A DNA stretch of 64,000 bases, taken from positions 3,021,362-3,085,361 of the forward strand of contig NC_068566.1 of NCBI RefSeq assembly GCF_025698545.1, read 5' to 3'. Source of the DNA: Gossypium raimondii (Eukaryota; Streptophyta; Magnoliopsida; Malvales; Malvaceae). Shown here piece after piece: positions 35,212 to 47,277 of the stretch. Positions within the stretch are counted from its first letter, which is position 1. Each line of letters starts with the position of its first letter. The notes beneath the pieces are model-generated. The model made no database searches, was not told the DNA's origin, and saw only the letters and a program-made list of their open reading frames with translations. Made by a program: the position numbers and the translations under genes.

Positions 35212-37527
35212 ATGTCAAGGAGGCAAGTAAGTTCCACGCGCCGCTTTGTTGACAGCGGAAACTTCCCGTTCTCTGGTGCTTTACATTCTAAATCCCGATC
35301 TTCTCCTATTTTATCTATCGCTCTTGTCGTTGTGGTAATATCTTTATCTTTTCCTTTCTTTTTTTGTGTTTTTTGAATTTTTTCAATTAATGTTACATTT
35401 TGAAAAGGAAATTAACTGGGGTAATATTTTTGAAAATGATTTACAGGGAGCTATCCTTCTCATTGGCTATGCCTATAGTGGTTCAGGTATTCTTCTTTTT
35501 TTATTGGAATTTCTTATTTGTGTTTACTTGTTTTTGTTTGTTGAATATGCTGATCTTGTTAGTTCAATTAATTGTTCACACTGTTTATACTGTTCGTGAA
35601 TATAGGTAAATTCCGAGGTGAAGCAGTTAGTCGGATCGAAGGTAAATTATTCTTTTACTTTCTTCCTCATTGGATTTAATGTTCATAATGAAATTAACTC
35701 GTTAAGTTACTGATTTTTATTTGATTTTGATGTCATCGTGTCTCTTTTGAACTACTTGAATATTTAGTGGATTCATTAATGCTTTGTTTGGTAGAGTAGA
35801 TAAATTGGGAGGATGAATTCACATCTTATATAAAATTTAGTTAAGATTCAATTCACATATGTATCCGAGAGCGTATATATAAGATATTTTTATTCATTGG
35901 AGAGAATATTTTGGACAAAAAAAAATATTGATCTTAGAGGCCTTACTTCTGCATCTCAAGGTTATGGAGCTTTCTTGCATTTGATACTTGTACTATAGAA
36001 TAATCTCTTACAATTTGTCATAATCTTCTCCTTAAGTGCTTTCTAGACGGGTAAAAGTATCATGGAAGCCCCTATACTAGAAGTCGGATTGCATTTTGGT
36101 CCCTATACTCAAAAAAAGGGGCAAATTAGTCCTTGTACGTTAAATCAAAGAGCAAATTGGTCCTTTTATAAAAGAATTCATCTATTTTTACCTTTAAAAA
36201 CTAGTTCTTGTACGTCAGCAGGACGTACGCGTACATGTCACTATCTAGTTATTCTTTTAGCCATGTTGGTTTTTAACAATACAAAGGGATGAAATTTTTA
36301 AAAGAAAAGACCAATTTGCTCTTTGATCTAATATACAGTGACTAATTTGCCTATTTTTTAGTAGAGGGAGCAAAATGCAATATGACTCTTAGTATAGGGG
36401 TTTCCATGATACTTTTAACTTTTTAGAGGAAGGAAAGTTGAAAGATAAGGTGGGATTTTATTTAATTTTGGCCCGAGGAATAAAAGGGATTATCAGAGGT
36501 GGTTATATTAGTTAGATATGGTTTGCATCTTCTGTGATAACTGGAAGACTGAAAGTTAATGATTATAATGGATTTGCCATGCTCTGTTAAGGGTGTGTTT
36601 TCATTGAGTGTAATGTTCTGAAAATCAATTATTTTCTTGTTATCTTTGTAGGTGACTATACATGCAGTCTAGAAGTTCAGAGGGCAATACCATTTTTGAA
36701 GAAGGCATATGGGGACAGCATGCACAAGGTTTTGCATGTAGGACCTGATACCTGTTCAGTTGTCTCTAAACTTTTGAAAGAAGAGGATACTGAAGCCTGG
36801 GGTGTGGAACCATATGATATAGAGGATGTTGAAGAAAGTTGCAAGAGTCTTGTGGGCAAAGGGATTGTACGTGTGGCAGATATCAAGTACCCTCTTCCCT
36901 ATAAGCCAAAGTCTTTTTCTCTTGTTATTGTGTCGGATGCCCTTGATTACTTGTCTCCAAAATACCTGAACAAGACTCTGCTTGAGTTGGCCAGGGTTGC
37001 CTCTGATGGTCTCATTATTTTTGCAGGTAATCCCTTACTCTTTCAAGTTCTATATAAATTATAAAACAAGAGTTACTCAGGCCAAAAATGCTTATATCCA
37101 GATATATTTTCTTACAAAAAAGCTGTACCATAACTATAACATGATATATTTTCATTTGTCGATCAGGTACCCCTGGTCATCAGAAGGCTAAAGTGGCAGA
37201 ACTATCGAAATTCGGCCGGCCAGTAAGTCCCTATATGCTAATTGAAATCAACCATAGTATATATTTAACATTCATTTGATAAAAAATCAGAACTGTTACT
37301 CAGCATTTTTGTTTTGGGGAATGTATCAAGATCAAATTTACCTTATCATTAACACATCTGTTTCGTTTCTGAAGGCCAAAATGCGGAGTTCCTCTTGGTG
37401 GATTCGTTTTTTCGACCAAATCAGTTTAAAAGAAAATGAAACTGCCGTGAGGAAGTTTGAGCAGGCTGCATCAAAGAGTTCATACCTGCCAGCATGTCAA
37501 GTATTCCACCTAAATCCATACCACTGA
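35212..37527 (+). CDS. CGR2: Golgi pectin methyltransferase, CGR2/CGR3 type (copy B)
   Basis: Six exons give 260 residues: 35212-35334, 35447-35486, 35606-35641, 36652-37026, 37167-37222 and 37375-37527. Exon lengths are identical to copy A. Residues encoded by exons 1-3 are identical in the two copies. Seven differences lie later (A to B): Arg to Ser in 'YGDRMHK', Arg to Lys in 'PYRPKSF', Ser to Pro in 'LSSKYLNK', Pro to Leu in 'TLPELARV', Ser to Ile in 'DQSSL', Lys to Arg in 'AVKKFEQ', and Thr to Ala in 'QATSKS'. Copy B keeps the family 'SPKYLNK' but loses the proline of 'PELARVASDG' that Arabidopsis relatives have. Splice sites and promoter-proximal sequence are intact, so it is probably expressed. 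Intron 3 holds the same MITE insertion as copy A. Confidence 0.9.
36049..36419 (+). mobile_element. Mutator-like MITE family C in intron 3 of CGR copy B
   Basis: The left end GGGTAAAAGTATCATGGAAG and the right end complement GTTAAAAGTATCATGGAAAC are nearly perfect, and the inverted repeat extends further (CCCCTATACTA on both sides). Flanks TTTCTAGAC and TTTTTAGAG (36,040-36,048 and 36,420-36,428) match at 7 of 9 bases. It sits at the same intron position as in copy A. Confidence 0.8.
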
Positions 37528-38315
37528 TACAAAGAGAAAAGTCATCAAGATCAAATTTCCATTATTTTTGTTGTCATATGCATTGAAGGTGAAGTAAAAA
37601 TATCTTCAGCTCTCATACAACATGTACTCTGTTGGGGAACTAAATTTGGTAAAAGAGATGTTGGTATCAATGGGTTAATGCCCTTAACATTACAGGTTTG
37701 ATAGTTATTAATTCAATCGATGGGGAAAATTACATCTATTTGTTGTAGACATGCATTTATTTAGTTATATTGTTTTCTGAATGTGGAAGTAAATCTAGCT
37801 TCCCATTATGAGATTACCCATATTTCTATTTGTCTTCTTATGGCATGCTTTTTTTAATTTGATCTTGAATATGCTACTATACTTATTTGTAGGAATAAAA
37901 AACCATGTTGGCCAGTTGGATTGATCCAGTGACTATAAGAATTGGGTCCTACACAAACTGGTCAAAATCGGTTGATATTGATAGTAGGTCTCTATCCTTA
38001 CTGTAATCGAGTTGAGCCGCCAAGCTCGAGTTCAAGTTTATTTGAAATTCAGAGTCTCCAAAGGTTGTTTCATTTGAGACTCATACCATCGCATAACGGG
38101 TATCAAAATTTAACAATCACTTTTAAGTTAGGATGGACACAATCGAGTCGCAATGAACTAAAATTAATGGGGCAAATCGCATGGTCTGGTTGTCATTATT
38201 TTAATATGAACCACTGCGACCAATAATTAAAAAAAAAAAAAAAAACAAGCTCATAAAGGTGAGAGACTCCTTTGATTTATCTTTTTAAAACATTAATTTT
38301 ATTATATGTTTTTAT

Positions 38316-38460
38316 CATATTTATTTTTTTTTTTGATAGAATGACTAGAATTACCCATAGTCCCTTCCCAACTCTTAAATAGGAGGATAATATACCTGCG
38401 TACACTCAAACCCACATCATCTTACATTGATAATAATGTCGACTCCTTTAATATATTAGG
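38316..38460 (-). repeat. tRNA-derived SINE-like repeat, copy 4
   Basis: On the minus strand: box-B-like 'GTGGGTTTGAGTGTACGC', then 'TCCTCCTATTTAAGAGTTGG', 'GGACTATGGGTAATTCTAGT', 'CATTCTATC' and an A-run tail (T run near 38,322-38,333 on the plus strand). Box A is decayed. Confidence 0.55.
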
Positions 38461-41177
38461 ATAAAATGCACTGGTTGCTCATAATTTGCTAACATCTAGA
38501 CCCACTTTGGATATATAACACTAGACTAAATGAAATTATTGTGGGTACATGTCTATAAATTCTAGTCACTTGAAATTTATTATGCCAACCCATGATAAAT
38601 AGGGTTTAGATTTTTATATTTCGTGAAGCTCAAAACATTGCTAGTGGTAACAAATCAGAGATTAGTGTTGTAAATTTAAAATAATCGTCTTGAGATTAAT
38701 TACAATTAAATGTGTTTAAATTTTGAGATAAAAATAAAAATAAAGTTACGATTAAAAATTTAGATTAAAAGTGATTTAAAATATAAGTTTTAAATTATTT
38801 TATATTTAAGAAGTGTTGTGAATATGTGAAATTATAATTTTATTGATGCGTATAGTTTATTTTAAGAGTTATTTAAATTAATCCAAGTTTATTAATAAAT
38901 ATTTTATAAATGTTTTTAATGATATTTACCAAATAGAATTTTAATAATTTTAAATAAATATTTTAATTAATTAATGTTGTGGTTGGATATTAGTGTAATA
39001 ATACGAGGAAAAATTTATTTAATACAAATGTGTTAAAATAATTAGACTTAAAATAAAAATAATTAGTTCAAATTTAAACTTGAAATTAAAAGATAAATAA
39101 AAACACTTGTCAAAAATAAATCATCTTCAAAATAAGTAAAAGATTTTCTTTCTCTACCACAAGCAAGTCATATGAGTGGCTAAAAATGAACAATTGCGAT
39201 TAGTTTATAGCTAATACATCAACTAAAACATGTGCAAAAATCAACTTCCAAGTACAATATAATTAGCGCGACTAGAAATCCAGGCCAAATCTGAAGCAGT
39301 GAACACCTTAACTATCATATTAACATGAGATTAAACCATAACTCAGTTTTCTCACTATCCAAATTAAGATTTAAAACCCAACAATGAAATAAGATTTTAG
39401 ATAGGTATAAGCTGAATTGATATTAAAATGAAATTAAAAGAGATGTTTGATTAATGTTTAATATGTTTGTGGAATTAATAATATTTGATTAATATCCAAC
39501 CAAGCCTAGAGAAAAATAAACATGAACATCATATCACTTGAACACTAAGGCTTTCGTAAATCAATTTAAGAACCGTCCAAAAGCCATTTTTAAGCTTCAA
39601 GAAAACGAATTTGACCTAATACAAAGTTACAAATTTGAACTATCATTCCTACTAATCTCCTCAACCCTTCAATCACACACGAAAAAACCCTACATCCCAT
39701 CTTTGAATTTTATGTAGTTCAATGTTTCCACGACTTATATTCATTTTTTTTCCTTTCATATATATATTCCATGTAATGTCTTTCATTAAAATAGACTCTT
39801 AAAAGAGAAAGTAGATAAACTCGATTCAGATATGAATATCAGATATAAGTATGTGCCTGAAACAGGTATAATTAAGTTTTTCTTTTATAAGTTTTTTCAT
39901 GTATTTGGAGGGTTATTAAAGGTTATGTTATGGGAGATAATCAAAGGCAAACAGGGGCCTTAACCCCTTTGGTTAGGTCGGAAAATTTTATTTTAGGCCC
40001 TTCTATAAATTAAAACATTAAATTTAAGTCTTTTTTAGCTTTTCATTAAGTAAAATTTGCATTTTTGGTGTTATAAAAGTTAATAATTTAATCTAATTTT
40101 TAACACAATATTTTTTAAAAAATTTATAATTTATCTCGATTCTCTAAATAAAATTGTTGACTTTATCCCTAATTATATTCCTAAATATAGGTCAGATACA
40201 AATATTAATATTGAGCGCTTTAAAAAATTTAAAAGTCCAAGCAACATTTTCGATAACCTTTCTTTGGGTATTGAATTAGGTTTTTAGCCACGACAAGGCA
40301 TCAATGTCATAAAGAAGAAACAAAGGGATCATTTCATGGAGGGTTGGAGAGGGGCCTACGTTACTGAAGAAAAGGTTACATTAATGGTGGGATGGGTCCA
40401 TTGATGTCTCCCCTAAGAAGATTGAGGAATAGACTAAAGATTAAGACAGTCTATTGGAGCTGCCCCCATATGACGGTGAAATCGAAAATTTTGAATTAAA
40501 AGATGGAAATAAAATTATAAATTTCTAAATATCAAATTACAATTTCATTATATAAATAAAGGAGTCATGACTCCTACTTATTTTTATAATTCTGACTGTA
40601 GTCTTCGACTCGACTCGACTCATCCAGACAAGGGTTTCACATTCACATGTCTACAACAAAACCACGCGGCCTTCTTCAAGTCCTAACAATGGAAAAGGGG
40701 AAAACCCTAATTGAAAATAAAATGAAGGAATTTCTGAGAAATGCTAAGCATGACAGAAAAGGAAGATGAGACAAAGTTGAATTTGCCTTTGTATATATGC
40801 AACTTGTCAAGGGGGGGTATCATGTCGGTTTCATTTACAGCCAAACCTTTCTATATATATTTACTTTTGTTAGTTTCCAAAACATGTGAAATCTACATCA
40901 TAGACTAGTCGAATATACGATTTCAACACTCAACACACTAAAAAGAGGGTTCATCTCAAATTAATACATAAATAAGACTCTAAAGACAAAGGGTTTCCCC
41001 GTAATGAATGGTCCTTCAATGTAGGTTATGAATAAGCTTTAATATATTCATCCACGTAATTGGGTAAAAATAATTATTTCTTTATCAGAGTTAAGGATTG
41101 TTAGCATCTCCTAAGAAGATCATTGAACACTTGTAGGTCTTCTTTTCCGTTTGAGATCATTTTAGCTATACGGTCAG
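38461..41177. other. Intergenic, AT-rich, no gene seen
   Basis: Low-complexity AT-rich sequence with many stops in all frames. I recognised no domain or complete element. The more mixed patch at about 40,260-40,480 also shows no coding sense. Confidence 0.4.
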
Positions 41178-41560
41178 TAGATCTGTTCATGGGTCAGGTT
41201 GGAATTTTGAGAGGGTTCGAGCAAAAATATTAGTTTTGTTTAAAATATGGGTCAGGCTCGGGCTTGAATATTCAGGGCTCGAGCCCGACCTGACCCAACC
41301 CATTTTAAGTTTATAATATTTTTATACATTATGCAATTTAGAATACATTATAAAAAATAAACCTATATTAAATATATAATAAGTGTATAAAATTATTAAA
41401 TATTAAAATAATATAATATAAATATTTTTTAAAAAATTTGAAAAATAATATGGATGGGCCTAAAATGAGTTTGGAATAGTCTTTTGTAAATATGGGCGGG
41501 TTTGAAGAAAATTTTAGCCCCGACCCGAACACGACCTGACCCGACCCATGAACACCTCTA
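41178..41560. mobile_element. hAT-like MITE ('gttcatgggtc' ends)
   Basis: The left end TAGATCTGTTCATGGGTCAG and the right end complement TAGAGGTGTTCATGGGTCGG are terminal inverted repeats. Flanks ACGGTCAG (41,170-41,177) and ATGGTCAA (41,561-41,568) match at 6 of 8 bases, suggesting an 8-base hAT-type duplication. The interior has inner inverted blocks ('gggctcgagcccgacctgac') and no coding sequence. A decayed relative may lie at 54,720-54,945. Confidence 0.65.
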
Positions 41561-42058
41561 ATGGTCAACAACTTATTTATTATACATGTATTATCGAATA
41601 TTGAATTGGATAAACATATATTATAATAGAATTTAAGGAATCTAAGCCTATCTCTTTTCTTTTCTTTTATTTTGCTTTATCATTGAGGAACAAAGATTTA
41701 CCAAACTCCACCGTCCACGTGGTAGATAATACCTTGAATTTATGAGCTTACATTAAACAAAGTGGCCGACATGGATTTTATGGGGTAAGACATAAAAGGG
41801 AACATAAGGGCCACAGTTTCAAACATCAGAGTCCAAGTCAGCATGGACTTGATAGGTTGGTCAAGTATTTTATTTATGAAGTTTTATTATTGAATAATAA
41901 ATGTGTGTGTATATATACCCAATAGCAATAGCTGAATCCAATCGATCTCCATTAACAACAACAATCAAAGCTTTTTTTTTTTCCTTTTATCAAACAACAA
42001 TCACAAGATTGCAATAAAAGTATCATATCATATTTGGTGGCATCAAATAAGATCAAAA

Positions 42059-44371
42059 ATGGGGTTATTGTCAAGAAAAGCCACGTGCAACTCACATGGC
42101 CAAGATTCTTCTTACTTCTTAGGATGGCTTGAATATGAGAAAAACCCTTACCATCATCTCCATAACCCTAATGGTATCATTCAAATGGGTCTTGCAGAGA
42201 ATCAGGTAACTCACAATAATTCAAAAAAAAAAAACCCAGAAAAAATGGGGATTCTTTATATATATATATATATATATATAGCTTATTAAAGATGCAGTTG
42301 TTATTATTATTATTATTTGCAGCTGTCGTTTGATCTTTTAGAGACATGGTTGGCTAAAAACCCAGAAGCTGTAGGGTGCAAGAGAGATGGGCAATCCATT
42401 TTTAGAGAGCTTGCTCTTTTCCAAGATTATCATGGCCTTCCTGCATTTAAAAAGGTATAAGCTTTATAAAGCTTATAAAAATAAAGACTTCCATTTTATT
42501 TTAATGATAGAAATGAAATAAAGATGATGATATTTGTTATGAACAGGCATTGGTTGATTTCATGGCTGAAATCAGAGGAAACAAAGTGAGTTTTGAGCCA
42601 AATAACATAGTCCTCACCGCCGGTGCAACTTCCGCCAATGAAACTCTCATGTTCTGTCTTGCTGAACATGGCGATGCTTTTCTTCTTCCTACGCCGTATT
42701 ACCCAGGGTATATTTTGTTAAGGACAATATTATGATTTTGGTCCCCTTATGATCAAATTGGATATTTAATCTTTTATATTTTAGTTTCACATGATTTAAT
42801 TCTTTTAGATTTAGAATAACATTAATATTTAACTATTTTGGTTGAAATATTAATGTATATTTTCTTAAAAACACCTTTTCCAGCACAAAAGATTTATGTC
42901 AACCTGATACAAGAGCGAAACTAAAAACTTTTTAGAGGTGAAATTTAGTCTTAAATTTTGGGAGATCAAACTGAAATTTTATCATGCATGAATTTACGAT
43001 TTCATCATTTTTAAGAAAAATATAATTTTTTAATTTTTAAGAGGCCAAAGTATAATTTTTACCATATAGTAACTTTTGATTTTAAAATTTTGAGAGGACT
43101 AAAAGGTAGATATACCATTTTGGGGGTTAGGGTCATTACCTATCTTTAATTTCACCCTTAAAATGATGAGTTAAAAGCAGTGTTTTTAAGAAAAAATTCA
43201 TATACATATTTTACTCGAAATAGTTAACAATGGACTAATTAATGGGATTGTAAAAGTTGAGGATTAAGCTACTTCAAATTAATATATAGGGACTAAATGT
43301 CAAATCTTAACATTGTAGAAGGACTAAAATAAAAATTTTACCTGTAACTTTATGCATGAAATCATCAAATACGTGCTGACAAACTATATGAATTATTTTC
43401 TTCCGCCATTGTTTCACAGATTCGACAGAGATCTCAAATGGAGAACCGGTGTTCAGATAGTACCGATCCACTGTACCAGCTCCAATTGTTTTCGAATCAC
43501 AGCATCCGCCATTGAAGAAGCTTATCAACAAGCACAAAAAAAAAACTTAACAGTGAAAGGAATCTTAATCACCAACCCATCAAATCCATTAGGCACAACA
43601 ATGACAAGACCCGAACTAAACCTGCTCATCAACTTCATCACCGACAAACAAATCCATTTAATCAGTGACGAAATATACTCCGGCACCGTGTTTAATTCCC
43701 CAAGCTTCATAAGCATAATGGAAGCTTTAAAAGACATGAACATGGAGAAGAACAACAGAGTTCATATTGTTTATAGCCTTTCTAAAGATCTGGGTCTCCC
43801 TGGTTTTCGTGTCGGTGCAATTTATTCCAACGATCCCACCGTCGTGTCCGCCGCCGTGAAAATGTCGAGTTTCGGTCTTGTTTCTTCACAAACTCAGTAC
43901 CTTCTTTCAGTCATGTTATCCGACAAGAAATTCAGGAACCATTACATTGTTAAAAACCAAAACAGGCTTTTAAAGAGACAGAGGAAACTGGTTTCCGGCC
44001 TGGAAAAATCCGGCATTCGTTGCTTAGAAAGCAATGCTGGGTTGTTTTGTTGGGTTGATATGAGACATCTTTTAAGCTCCGACACGTTTGAAGCTGAAAT
44101 GGAGCTTTGGGAAAGGATAATTTACGATGTTAAACTCAACATTTCTCCTGGTTCTTCGTGCCATTGTAATGAACCAGGGTGGTTTAGGGTTTGTTTCGCT
44201 AACATGTCGGAAGATGCACTTGAACTTGCCATGCAAAGGTTAAAATCCTTCGTTGGTTCCATTGAAAAACATAATCACCAAGAGTCGGAAAAGTTAAGGA
44301 AAGAATCCCACATTGGGAAATGGATTTTCAGGTTATCGTTTCAGTCCTTCAATGAACAAGATCAACGATAA
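42059..44371 (+). CDS. ACS: 1-aminocyclopropane-1-carboxylate synthase, type 2 (ACS5/ACS9 group)
   Basis: Four exons give 463 residues: 42059-42205, 42323-42454, 42547-42707 and 43420-44371; introns are GT-AG. The PLP enzyme converts S-adenosylmethionine to ACC, the committed step of ethylene synthesis, in the cytosol. Visible hallmarks are '[20 protein letters not shown]', '[13 protein letters not shown]', '[20 protein letters not shown]', '[17 protein letters not shown]', '[10 protein letters not shown]', '[12 protein letters not shown]' and the PLP-lysine motif '[20 protein letters not shown]' (K269), plus '[10 protein letters not shown]'. The C-terminus carries '[16 protein letters not shown]', the TOE-type tail of type-2 isozymes, whose stability is controlled by ETO1/EOL E3 ligases and CDPK phosphorylation; the acidic Arg/Glu/Asp part is shorter than in Arabidopsis ACS5. 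Intron 3 is long (712 bases) and MITE-like in text. Gene order supports the ACS5/ACS9 clade. Confidence 0.93.
42257..42280. repeat. (TA)12 microsatellite in ACS intron 1
   Basis: A perfect TA run, followed about 20 bases later by a TTA repeat just ahead of the intron 1 acceptor. The acceptor region is thus unusually repetitive. Confidence 0.85.
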
Positions 44372-44433
44372 AGTCATTCAAGCCATAACTTTTACCTAGT
44401 GTGGACATGCATATATGTATTTGATAGGCGAGC

Positions 44434-44620
44434 TTAGAGATCCAACCCAGACTGGTGTCAACTGCATTCGGTGTGAACATATTATGGATTTAAATATATA
44501 TAAGAAGAAAGGGGTAGAAGCTGTTTAGAGATCCAACCGGTACTGGGATCAACTGTGTTCGGTGTCAACATTTTATTGAACTGAGGAGGAAGGGCAGGAG
44601 TTGTTTAGAGATTTGAAGAC
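44434..44620 (+). repeat. Imperfect tandem repeat just downstream of ACS
   Basis: Three 'ttagagat' starts occur at 44,434, 44,525 and 44,605. The first two units share 'ttagagatccaacc', 'actg', 'tcaactg.gttcggtgt.aacat' and 'aggggtagaagctg' / 'agggcaggagttg'. The third is partial. They probably lie in the 3' untranslated region or just after it. Confidence 0.6.
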
Positions 44621-45657
44621 GCCTATTCTTTATAAGTTATTTCTTAATTTGTAAACAGAGAAACTGAACTCAACCCATATGGGATTCGTAGTGTGTTTGT
44701 GCTATATCCACCATGGATGATCAAATATAGAAATAATTTATTATACTTATATAAATAGCTGTCTTCTTTCTTCTTCTTTTTTCTTTTAGGGTTCATAGTT
44801 CTCCTCTCTTAACAATGTCATATTCAAGTCTTAACACTCAATAATGTGGTTTCTTTTTCTTTATTCTACGTGTGCAACATATTTCGTCAACAAAAAGTAA
44901 GATTTTGTGGAGATTTAGATTATGAAAATAAAGGTAAAAACAGTTTTTCGATTTTGTTTCCTAGTCGATCCACCAACTATACGAAAGCTTTGGGGAGTTG
45001 CTTGCAAGAAATCTATAAATGCTTAATAGAGGTTTAGAGTTATAACGCGGTTTTGAAGCAATAAAAAATGTATAATCGCTTTTTTTAACTAAATTTGATG
45101 TTAATTTTTTTTAAAAAAGTAAAATTTCGCTATAATGTTTTTTAACAAAAATATTTACTAAAATTTTAAATTTGGCAATGGACATGGCAACTTGTGTGTG
45201 GTTCATGCTTATTTTTATGAATTTTATTTTTATCTTTTGAATTTTTAAAATTTTTATAATTTTTAAATTTTTGTTGATATGACATATACAACAAATAGTA
45301 TCCTGTCAACATAAAATATACATGCCAACATAATTAAAAAATTCTTATTTTACTCAATATTTCCATTAAAAATGTAATTTGACTATTTCTAAAATTAATG
45401 ATCAAATTTAATTAAAAGAACTAAATTGATAAAAGAAATACATTAAGTACTACATTTATTATTATATAGATATCATAGGTTTTAGTCATCAGGCTCTGGA
45501 ATTAAGAAAGCAAAAGCATGTCAATATCGTATAGTTTGGAGATTTCGCTGTCGACGACTTAGAGGAAAATAAGGACAAAATTATAATTACTAAAAAAGTA
45601 TGGAGAAAATACTAGAAAGATTCTTTTTCCTTGTAAAGATAACTGAAAAAGATAATT

Positions 45658-45906
45658 TTGTCGAAGGAGATACTTCTATTGGCTGTGGATCCTGATCCAC
45701 AACTGACTATGTCGTGGAAAGACAAACTCTTGCAAGGACATATTGTAGTCTCCGACTCGGATCGTTCTGTGCTTTCTGCGGGGAGTGATAATGGTTTTGA
45801 GTTGCTAGAAGGAGATGCGAGTACGACCATCATTGACGGTGTTCCTGCTATCGCCTTCTCGGATCGTATTAAGGATATTCTCTTCAGAGAAACGGAAATT
45901 GAAGGT
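45658..45906 (+). pseudogene. LINE ORF1, first part
   Basis: Translation includes 'MSWKDKLLQGHIVVSDSDRS' and 'DGVPAIAFSDRIKDILFRE', the expected start of the DUF4283 region. The reading continues after the LTR insertion at 48,541 ('VIVKLLGCNIDYNAMHNRI'). Confidence 0.75.
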
Positions 45907-47239
45907 TGTAATAAGCCAATTTAGTTCGGGCTCACAAAAAAATAATAAACCTAAAATAATAAAATAAAATTCAAGTCCAGTCCAAAATTATATCATTTGA
46001 CCCGATCAGAATGACTCATTACTTGAAAAGGTTGAAGGTCCATCTACAAGCTTGACACATATGGAAACATAATCTTCAATGATATGCAATTTTAGATATG
46101 ATATGCAATCTTAGAAGATAAAGATTTTGTAATCTTAGAGATTTAATTTGCAGATACCCTTTAATCTTAGCCGTTGATGTAATTGATCTATACCGTTGGA
46201 TTTGGGGAGGCTCAACTATGGCCTCTCCCTTCATTGTAAAACACTGGAGTTTAGAGCAATAATAATTCTTAAAAGCATTCACTCAAATTTCTCCCTCTCT
46301 TACGTACTTATTTTCTGTGGCTTGTTCTTATTTTGTTCTTCGTTCATCTTCGTTTCTTTTTAAGTTGCTTTCATTTGAGTTGGATTTTGGTGGAGGAATT
46401 TCGTTGAATCTTCATATTGTGAGAGTTAGGCTGACTTAAGCGTTTTTTTAACCTTTTTTATTTATCCATTTAATTGTTTAATCATTAATTATTCTTTTAC
46501 TTTTATTCGTTTATTTATCCATCAACTTTCTTATTTACATATTGTTCATTCATTTAACCATTCTTATCATTAATCTTTTATTTTTTTCCATTTTATTTGT
46601 TTTAATATTATGTCACACATGTTGTTTATTTTTAAAACTCGTGTTATAAACCATCTATTTTAAATTGTTTGATTATTTCCTTTAAAAAATTTTTCATATA
46701 TTATCAATTGCAATCTATTTTTATACTATCTATTTTTCCATATTCGCCCTCAATTTTGTTTTATTCTTATTTTTTTCCTTTTAATTCTATTTTAAATTCA
46801 ATTTAATCCTCACTAGTTTGATTTAATTTGCTTGTGTTTTATTTATTTAAGTATTGATTATTATGTTTTTTAAATTTTAAATTGGATATGATTTGAATGT
46901 TTAAACTTATTATTAAATTCATCATTAATATTATCTAAGTTAATTTATTGTATATTATTAGTTTAGATTTATCACGTTTTATTATTTGTAATTTATCAAT
47001 ATCATTATTTTAAATTCATGGTAACATTATTTTAAATTTATCATGTATATTTATTTTAAAATTTATCATTAATATTTTAAAGTTATTATGTACTATTATT
47101 TTGGATTTATCACATATGATTACTCTAGAATTATCATAAAAAATTTAAATTTTATATGTATTATTATTTCAAATTTATTATATTTTGTAAATTATCCAAT
47201 TCATTTCAAATTGTAGATATTATTTGTATTAAATTGTAC

Positions 47240-47277
<38 letters not shown>

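Larger units (their letters stand above)
34210..38210 (+). repeat. Tandem duplication unit 2 (truncated MITE, promoter, CGR copy B, 3' flank)
   Basis: Similarity to unit 1 becomes visible from about 34,270, inside the MITE, and continues closely to about 37,836. It then reappears at 38,080-38,190 ('aaaattaatggggcaaatcgc' against 'aaaatcaatgggggcaaacc' in unit 1). The left half of the MITE end is missing, so the junction lies in or beside it. The period is about 3.9 kb. Confidence 0.8.
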
